Assembly: GCA_019752975.1 (NCBI GenBank)
Contig: JAIELM010000398.1
Location: 1-5,046, forward strand
DNA length: 5,046 nt
Origin: Undibacterium sp.
Lineage (GTDB): Bacteria > Pseudomonadota > Gammaproteobacteria > Burkholderiales > Burkholderiaceae_D
Reading direction: 5' to 3'
The notes beneath the pieces were generated by a model. The model did no database searches. It had not been told where the DNA came from and worked only from the letters and a program-made list of their open reading frames with translations. The translations under genes were made by a program, and so were the position numbers. How positions within the stretch are numbered: the stretch's first letter is position 1; every line of letters starts with the position of its first letter. Of the stretch, positions 1 to 5,046 are shown one piece after another.

Positions 1-482
1 AGGCCGCCAAATTGGGTAGCCATGTTCGCGCCAATCAGTTGGGTGTGATGATAGGTGCAACAAGGTATTTAATTGATTTACGAGAAGCGGGGGAAATCGT
101 CGCTTCTGGCAACTTTACCGCGGTGCCGCTAACAAAAGCGTGGTATCTAGGGGTGTCCAATATTCGTGGCAGTTTAACGAGCGTGATCGACTTTTCTCTT
201 TTTGATGGTGGTGATCCAACCATTCAAGACACTTCGTGCCGGGTATTGGCGTTTTCTAATGCCTTGTCGTTCAATAGTGGTTTATTGGTGTCAAAAGTAT
301 TGGGTTTGCGTAATGCCGATGAAATGCAATTGTTAGAGCCAGACGATGAGATTGCTGGCATAGAATCGGCTTCCAAGCCATGGCTGCTGAATCAGTTTTT
401 GGATAGCGATGGTAATAGCTGGTCACAGCTAAGTTTGAGCTTATTAGTGCAAGATCAAAAGTTTTTACACGTTGGTTTGTAG
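1..482 (+). CDS. pilI: PilI, CheW-like coupling protein of the type IV pilus chemosensory system (5' partial)
   Basis: This is the C-terminal 159 residues of a CheW-domain protein. The frame begins with the GCC codon at 3-5 and is open to the left edge, so the true start lies upstream. PilI of Pseudomonas is about 178 residues, so roughly 20 are probably missing. A TTG at 12 could be read as a start, but the residues before it continue the same domain and no ribosome binding site is visible. Visible features are an opening beta-strand region with [12 protein letters not shown], typical of PilI, and the CheW core motif [12 protein letters not shown] encoded at 159-194. CheW proteins form the cytoplasmic bridge between chemoreceptor tips and the CheA-type kinase. 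Here the partners should be PilJ and ChpA, encoded next. The gene ends in TAG, 47 nt before pilJ on the same strand, which suggests co-transcription. The family call is strong. The choice of PilI over a generic CheW rests on both sequence and neighbours. Confidence 0.9.
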   Translation, partial: AAKLGSHVRANQLGVMIGATRYLIDLREAGEIVASGNFTAVPLTKAWYLGVSNIRGSLTSVIDFSLFDGGDPTIQDTSCRVLAFSNALSFNSGLLVSKVLGLRNADEMQLLEPDDEIAGIESASKPWLLNQFLDSDGNSWSQLSLSLLVQDQKFLHVGL

Positions 483-517
483 TACAAAATATAAAAAGAG
501 TAGCTTTTCAATTGTTT

Positions 518-522
518 AGGAG
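518..522 (+). promoter_or_regulatory. Ribosome binding site of pilJ
   Basis: AGGAG sits 7 nt before the ATG at 530. This fixes the pilJ start at 530 rather than the in-frame TTG at 512, which lies upstream of the AGGAG and has no such site of its own. Confidence 0.85.
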
Positions 523-529
523 ATTAGTA

Positions 530-2995
530 ATGGCATTGAATAACCAACCATTATCGGCAGAGAACCAAGAAATAGAAGAGCTCAAAGAAGAGCTCGACTT
601 TGATCATGAGTCTGTGACCGCATTGGGCAAGACTGTTGACGATCATGTCTTACCAATTGAAACGTTGATGGAGGAGCCAAATTCAAGCTTCAGCCACACA
701 CTCGATGCGCCTCAAGTGGCAGCCCGCGAAGATTTATCGTATTTAGAACCAGTCACAGCAGAAGTTGATCATTTTATGCCACAAGATGCGTCGTTAAACG
801 TAGCGTCTGTGTTTGATGCACCTGCCGAGATTCCGCTAGAAGACAGCACGATTAGTCAAGTTGACAGTACCATCGTTGCACCGGCGTTTTCTAAAGAGCG
901 TACCGTCCGTTTGCCACTGATTGGTCATTTGCCAATTCAAAGGCAGATTCGTTTATTGTTGATCGTCATGGGCGCAAGCTTGGTATTGAGCGCGTTCTTT
1001 GTTTGGTTAAACGCTAATCAGTCAACCTTGATTTCTACGCAAGCACAGATTTCTGGTGAGATTTTGATGCATTCGCAGCGTATTGGTAAAGCGGCTCCAA
1101 ATGCGATTTATGGTAAGCCAGCGGCATTTACTCAGCTGGAAGAGAGCCAAAAAGCGATTAATGCCAACTTAGACGTACTGATGAATGGTGGTTCGTATAA
1201 AGGACGTTCGATTGCTAAACCGAGTTCTGATTTGGTGAAGGTGTTAGACTCCACTACCAAGACTTGGACCAACTCGAATAAGGCGGCGACCACGATTCTG
1301 AAAACGAGAAAAGAACTCATGGTGTTTCGTGAGGATTTGGAAAACATGGGCTTGCTCTCCCTGAGTTTGGCAACACTGTCGGACGATGTGTCCAAACAAA
1401 AGGTACAGAAAAATACATCGATCAATGAAATACATGCGGCAGAACAATTGGTGATGTTGACTCAACGATTGGCACGAAGCGCCAGTGAATTCATGACACC
1501 AGAGGGGATTAATCCTGAGAAATCATTCTTGCTTGCTAAAGATACCAACACTTTCTACGAATTGCTAGACGGTTTCTTAAATGGTAGCGAGATCAATGGC
1601 TTACCTGCAACTAAAGAACCCGTAGCACGAGCAAAATTGCAAGAATTACAGAAAGTTTTCCTAGACTATAAGAAGAACGTTGATAATATTTTGGCTAAGA
1701 ATGACTTGTTTATTGAAGCTAAAAAATCAGAGCAATTGATCTTTAATGAGAATGAAGATATTAAACAAAAAGTTTCGGCATTGGTTTTAAATTACTCAAC
1801 CAAGCAAGATTCTACCAATCTTTCATTTTGGTTCTTGATATTGACCGCCCTATTGGCGCTGATTTCCGCGGCAGGTATCGCGGTGGTCTTGCTGCAAGAC
1901 AGTCGTAATCGTACAAAAGAAGCGAATCAACGCCGTGTCGAGGCCGATGGACAGATGCAATTAGCGCAGAAACAAGAGGAACAAGCCAATGCGGTGAATG
2001 AACAAAATCAGGCGGCGATTTTGCGATTGATGAACGAATTGCAGGAAGTGGCGGATGGAGATTTAACGGTACAAGCAACCGTTTCCGAAGATATTACGGG
2101 CGCGATTGCTGACTCGGTTAATTACACGGTGGAAGAGTTGCGCGGCTTGGTTGGACGGGTGACTGCCACGGCGGTAGAGGTGACTAGCGCGTCTTCACAG
2201 GCGCAACATATTTCCGATGACTTGCTTGAGTCCTCGCATCAGCAAGCACGTGAGATCGTTGATGCCGGTAAAGCGATTACCACTATGGCCAATGACATTA
2301 CTGAAGTCTCGCGATCTGCCAACGAGTCCGCTGAGGTTGCGCGTCAATCAGTTGCTGCGGCGGAGCAAGGTTCTTTAGCGGTGGAAAATACCATCAAAGG
2401 CATGAACGAAATTCGGGAACAAATTCAAGAAACCTCTAAGCGGATTAAGCGCTTGGGTGAGTCCTCTCAGGAGATTGGTGAAATTACTGAATTGATTTCC
2501 GATATTACTGAGCAAACCAACGTTTTGGCGTTGAACGCAGCGATTCAAGCGGCCTCAGCTGGCGATGCAGGACGCGGATTCTCGGTGGTTGCGGAGGAGG
2601 TTCAGCGTTTGGCGGAACGTTCTGCTGAAGCGGCGAAACAAATTGGTGCCTTGGTTAGAACGATTCAAACCGATACCCACGATGCGGTAGCCGCGATGGA
2701 AAAATCTACTCAGGGTGTGGTCGAGGGAGCAAAATTGTCCGATGCGGCGGGTACCGCTTTGTCCGAAATTCGTAGCGTTTCAAATCGTTTGGCGGAGTTG
2801 ATTCAAGGTATTTCTCTCTCTACTGAGCAGCAGGCAACCTCAGCAAATGGTGTTGCACAAAACATCGAGCATATTTTGACGATTACTGAGAAAACCCAAA
2901 ACGGTACGCAGCAAACATCCCTCTCAATTCGAGATTTGACTAAGTTGGCGGAAGAGTTGAAGAATTCAGTGTCACGATTCAAAGTCGCCGCCTAA
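530..2995 (+). CDS. pilJ: PilJ, methyl-accepting chemoreceptor for type IV pili
   Basis: This 821-residue inner-membrane chemoreceptor is complete, running from ATG 530 to TAA 2993-2995. Residues 1-120 form an acidic, probably disordered cytoplasmic tail with about 26 Asp/Glu and 3 Lys/Arg. The first membrane helix is at about 142-160 and the second at about 432-455. The periplasmic sensor between them, about 270 residues, holds two copies of the PilJ-type sensor motif: HSQRIGKA at 181-188 and LTQRLARS at 310-317. A charged coiled-coil of about 35 residues follows, then a HAMP-like segment (VADGDLTV at 507-514, [11 protein letters not shown] from 528). The MCP signalling hairpin has its tip at 661-697 ([13 protein letters not shown], then [17 protein letters not shown]). 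Motifs [16 protein letters not shown] and TIQTDT are characteristic of PilJ. No CheR-binding pentapeptide ends the protein. Pseudomonas PilJ is about 680 residues; most of the extra length is the N-terminal tail. Known role in the family: it senses pilus or surface cues and controls ChpA through PilI. Confidence 0.95.
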   Translation: MALNNQPLSAENQEIEELKEELDFDHESVTALGKTVDDHVLPIETLMEEPNSSFSHTLDAPQVAAREDLSYLEPVTAEVDHFMPQDASLNVASVFDAPAEIPLEDSTISQVDSTIVAPAFSKERTVRLPLIGHLPIQRQIRLLLIVMGASLVLSAFFVWLNANQSTLISTQAQISGEILMHSQRIGKAAPNAIYGKPAAFTQLEESQKAINANLDVLMNGGSYKGRSIAKPSSDLVKVLDSTTKTWTNSNKAATTILKTRKELMVFREDLENMGLLSLSLATLSDDVSKQKVQKNTSINEIHAAEQLVMLTQRLARSASEFMTPEGINPEKSFLLAKDTNTFYELLDGFLNGSEINGLPATKEPVARAKLQELQKVFLDYKKNVDNILAKNDLFIEAKKSEQLIFNENEDIKQKVSALVLNYSTKQDSTNLSFWFLILTALLALISAAGIAVVLLQDSRNRTKEANQRRVEADGQMQLAQKQEEQANAVNEQNQAAILRLMNELQEVADGDLTVQATVSEDITGAIADSVNYTVEELRGLVGRVTATAVEVTSASSQAQHISDDLLESSHQQAREIVDAGKAITTMANDITEVSRSANESAEVARQSVAAAEQGSLAVENTIKGMNEIREQIQETSKRIKRLGESSQEIGEITELISDITEQTNVLALNAAIQAASAGDAGRGFSVVAEEVQRLAERSAEAAKQIGALVRTIQTDTHDAVAAMEKSTQGVVEGAKLSDAAGTALSEIRSVSNRLAELIQGISLSTEQQATSANGVAQNIEHILTITEKTQNGTQQTSLSIRDLTKLAEELKNSVSRFKVAA

Positions 2996-3004
2996 TGCTA
3001 GTTA

Positions 3005-3025
3005 AGGCTAAATTCGATTTAGCCT
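3005..3025 (+). other. Perfect 9-bp inverted repeat (hairpin) between pilJ and chpA
   Basis: AGGCTAAAT at 3005-3013 is exactly complementary to ATTTAGCCT at 3017-3025, with a TCG loop. It begins 10 nt after the pilJ stop codon. No T-run follows (the next bases are GATCATGATTG), so it does not look like a standard intrinsic terminator. It could protect the 3' end of a processed pilJ message, partially attenuate transcription, or have no role. The rest of the 94-nt gap shows only a weaker imperfect stem, GCCCA at 3043-3047 with TGGGC at 3059-3063, and the chpA ribosome binding site. Confidence 0.6.
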
Positions 3026-3078
3026 GATCATGATTGCAACGCGCCCATGCGTCTACGTTGGGCTGCCATAATGTTTGC

Positions 3079-3082
3079 GGAG
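3079..3082 (+). promoter_or_regulatory. Ribosome binding site of chpA
   Basis: GGAG lies 7 nt before the ATG at 3090. A TAA at 3084-3086 in the same frame blocks any earlier start, so the chpA start is well fixed. Confidence 0.85.
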
Positions 3083-3089
3083 TTAAAGA

Positions 3090-5046
3090 ATGACATCAGG
3101 TTCTTCTAAGTTGTCGGATGGTGGGCAAGCGCAATTTGATATTGCGCCATTATCTTGGGTAATGGCAGAGTTGAAAGAAGCACTCAACAGTGCTGGAAAA
3201 TTATTGAATACGGCGATAGAACAAGATGCCGACACGAAAAATACTAGCTTGTTGCAGGCAAAATCCTATCTGCACCAAGCCCATGGTGCCCTACAGATAG
3301 TAGAAATCGAAGGTGTCTCCATCCTCACTGAGACAGTGGAAGAAATTATCGAGCGCATGCAGTCAGGCAAACTCGAAACTACCGCCGCTTCTGTAGCCAA
3401 AATCACGGACGCCTTTTACGCGATCTTGCGCTATTTGGAAGACCTCTTAGTCGGCAATCCTCAGCAGCCAGTACGGTTATTTCCCGAATATCGAGCCTTG
3501 CTTGAGCTTAAGGGGGCGGAGCGTATTCACCCAGCAGATTTATTTTTCCCCTCGCTATCTGTACAACAATCGATTCCTGAGTTGAGCTTAAGTAAGAACG
3601 TAGAATCGATCAATTATGGCGCGATGCGATTACGTTTTGAGAAGTTATTGCTTACGGTTTTGACGAGTAAGGATAAAGGAGCGCAACAACAAGCTTCTAG
3701 TCAAATGCAAAGTCTTATTCATGAGATTGAGCAAGCCCAAGTGAGCACAGCAACCAAGGCATTTTGGTTGGCGATGCGTGCTTTTGCCGAATCAAGTGTC
3801 GACGTAGCACAAAAAGATGAGCGCCATATTAAGCAAATATGGGGGCGAATTAATCTGCAAATTCGTCGTTTAGTAGAGGGCAATACCAGTGTTCCAGAAC
3901 GTCTTTTAAGAGATGCTTTGTTTTTTATTACACAAATCGAGGCTCCGTCGCATTTTGTGGCGCAAATTCGCAAGTTGTATCGACTCGACCAATACGTGCC
4001 GGTTGATTATGAGGAAAAAAAATACGGTTTAATTTCCCCACAAGTGCTCGCTACGGCAAAAGAGCAACTTTCCAGCGCAAAGAATTTATGGGGACGGATC
4101 GCCAATGGCGATGTCGCCCTCAATGAGAAGTTTTGCAATCGCCTAAAAGAATTATTAGAAACCTGTGGCGGTTTGCATTCGACTCCTCTACTCAAATTAT
4201 TGCGAGAACTAAACGGAATTGCCGCTCACGCGATCCATGTGCAAAACCAAGAGCGCATGGGATTAGAGCTGGCTACTTGCCTACTATTTATTGAAGGTTC
4301 CTTGGAACAGATAGCTCATTTGCCGGGAAATTTTTCGGCCAGAGCGGATGAATTATCTGCACGCTTGCTGTCATTGGTGGACGGTGAAATACCAGAAAGT
4401 CAAGCTCCGTGGATAGGTGAAATTTCCCGTGAAGCGCAGCAAAACCAGACCATGGGCGCCTTGGTGGGAGAAATGCAGCTTAGCCTTAAGCAGGTTGAAA
4501 AAGTATTAGATGAACATTTTCGAGATCCGTCCAATCACGCCATTTTAGCGCCGGTCGATGCGACTCTGGCGCAAATTGGCGGCGTGTTGGCGATCCTCGA
4601 TCAAGACCAAGCGCAATTGGCTGTGCAGCATACCAGAGCCATGGTCAAGAGTTTTACGGTGGATAAATCTAGCTTTGATGATACGGTCGCAGACAAGCAC
4701 TTTTTGAATGTGGCGCAGAATATTGGCGCACTATCCTTCTTTATTGAGACGCTACAAAATCAATCCGAATTGGCGAAAAAGCGTTTTGCTTTTGATGCGG
4801 AACAGGGCTTATTTCAAGCAAATTTACTCGAAAAATTTCCGAGTAAAGGTAGCGATATTGAGCTGCTTGATGGCGTTGATAGCGCAGATAATGCGATCAT
4901 TTCAACGCCTGAAAATACCGCGGAACAAGATTTACTTGAGCAGCAAAAAGAATCCGAGCGCTTGATCACCTCACTGGTGGCTGCACCCGAAAATACCCAG
5001 TTGCAGGCACAGCTTAAAGACTCCTTAGATCATGAGCGCTCGTTTG
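3090..5046 (+). CDS. chpA: ChpA/PilL hybrid histidine kinase of the type IV pilus chemosensory system, N-terminal part (3' partial)
   Basis: From ATG 3090 the frame is open for 652 codons to the window edge with no stop. ChpA proteins usually run to 2,000 or more residues, so the later Hpt repeats, the CheA-type kinase core, CheW domain and receiver should lie downstream. What is visible is the FimL-like N-terminal region. Module 1 begins near IAPLSWVMAELKEAL (18-32) and carries YLHQAHGALQIVE, with a candidate phosphotransfer His62. A second module includes YGAMRLRFEKLL from 176, FWLAMRAF from 225 and PERLLRDALFFI at 269-280. A third contains LRELNGIA (371-378), and a fourth runs from about 452 with LAQIGGVL (493-500). 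At the positions matching His62, the last two have Arg372 and Ala494, so they look unable to accept phosphate. A polar, acidic linker follows from about 582. It is cytoplasmic and predicted to be controlled by PilJ through PilI and to feed PilG and PilH. The family call is strong; module borders are approximate. Confidence 0.88.
   Translation, partial: MTSGSSKLSDGGQAQFDIAPLSWVMAELKEALNSAGKLLNTAIEQDADTKNTSLLQAKSYLHQAHGALQIVEIEGVSILTETVEEIIERMQSGKLETTAASVAKITDAFYAILRYLEDLLVGNPQQPVRLFPEYRALLELKGAERIHPADLFFPSLSVQQSIPELSLSKNVESINYGAMRLRFEKLLLTVLTSKDKGAQQQASSQMQSLIHEIEQAQVSTATKAFWLAMRAFAESSVDVAQKDERHIKQIWGRINLQIRRLVEGNTSVPERLLRDALFFITQIEAPSHFVAQIRKLYRLDQYVPVDYEEKKYGLISPQVLATAKEQLSSAKNLWGRIANGDVALNEKFCNRLKELLETCGGLHSTPLLKLLRELNGIAAHAIHVQNQERMGLELATCLLFIEGSLEQIAHLPGNFSARADELSARLLSLVDGEIPESQAPWIGEISREAQQNQTMGALVGEMQLSLKQVEKVLDEHFRDPSNHAILAPVDATLAQIGGVLAILDQDQAQLAVQHTRAMVKSFTVDKSSFDDTVADKHFLNVAQNIGALSFFIETLQNQSELAKKRFAFDAEQGLFQANLLEKFPSKGSDIELLDGVDSADNAIISTPENTAEQDLLEQQKESERLITSLVAAPENTQLQAQLKDSLDHERSF

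Noticed and set aside
35..223. Minus-strand open frame of 62 codons inside pilI
   Set aside because: It lies wholly inside a well-supported coding gene, has no recognisable domain and is a shadow frame.
464..495. Possible promoter for pilJ: TTTACA at 464-469 and TATAAA at 490-495
   Set aside because: The spacing is 20 bp, longer than the usual 16-18. The A/T-rich stretch could arise by chance, and the operon layout makes a separate promoter unnecessary.
512..529. TTG at 512 as the start of pilJ
   Set aside because: The AGGAG at 518-522 lies downstream of it and is ideally spaced for the ATG at 530.
1132..1465. Two overlapping minus-strand open frames within the PilJ sensor region
   Set aside because: They overlap each other and pilJ, which has clear protein-level family matches here. 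Neither shows a convincing motif.
1812..2078. Minus-strand open frame of 88 codons opposite the PilJ second membrane helix and linker
   Set aside because: The composition is that expected of the reverse of pilJ codons, with no recognisable protein feature.
3064..3072. Extended -10-like TGCCATAAT before chpA
   Set aside because: A start of transcription from it would fall at the ribosome binding site itself, and no -35 element lies at a suitable distance.
3719..4195. Two minus-strand open frames opposite chpA
   Set aside because: They are shadows of chpA, whose frame is open throughout and carries ChpA/FimL-type motifs in this region.
4708..4965. Plus-strand open frame of 85 codons in another frame inside chpA
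   Set aside because: No ribosome binding site stands out and the chpA frame continues uninterrupted through it. The basic, Arg/Lys-rich translation is typical of an out-of-frame reading.

Overview
The window holds three consecutive plus-strand genes of a type IV pilus chemosensory operon (the Chp/Pil-Chp system). They are the end of pilI (a CheW-type coupling protein), a complete pilJ (the membrane chemoreceptor), and the first 652 codons of chpA, also called pilL (the multi-domain hybrid histidine kinase), which runs off the right edge. The order pilI-pilJ-chpA and the family-specific motifs fit Pseudomonas and betaproteobacterial clusters. Base composition is moderate (mid-40s to about 50 % G+C by eye). 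The PilJ lead-in to the first membrane segment ([12 protein letters not shown]) looks betaproteobacterial to me. I therefore lean towards a moderate-GC betaproteobacterium such as an Oxalobacteraceae/Undibacterium-like organism. That placement is an inference and not secure.

Layout: pilI occupies 1-482 and lacks its N-terminus. A 47-nt gap carries the pilJ ribosome binding site. pilJ spans 530-2995. A 94-nt gap contains a perfect 9-bp inverted repeat and the chpA ribosome binding site. chpA starts at 3090 and is open to 5046 without a stop. No stretch over 300 bases lacks a gene. I see no RNA gene, mobile element, CRISPR array or sign of recent gene transfer.

How the genes work together, from knowledge of the family: PilJ senses a periplasmic cue linked to pilus or surface contact. 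PilI and a second CheW-type domain in ChpA couple the receptor to the ChpA kinase core. ChpA passes phosphate to the response regulators PilG and PilH, normally encoded just upstream. The outputs are pilus extension and retraction, twitching motility and, in Pseudomonas, cAMP signalling. The kinase core, CheW and receiver domains of ChpA lie beyond the window.

I find no clearly new system. The points most worth a second look are the acidic ~120-residue cytoplasmic extension on PilJ, the degenerate Hpt-like repeats at the start of ChpA, and the pilJ-chpA hairpin. An eight-A tract where slippage would release a FimL-like ChpA fragment is a further, weaker point.
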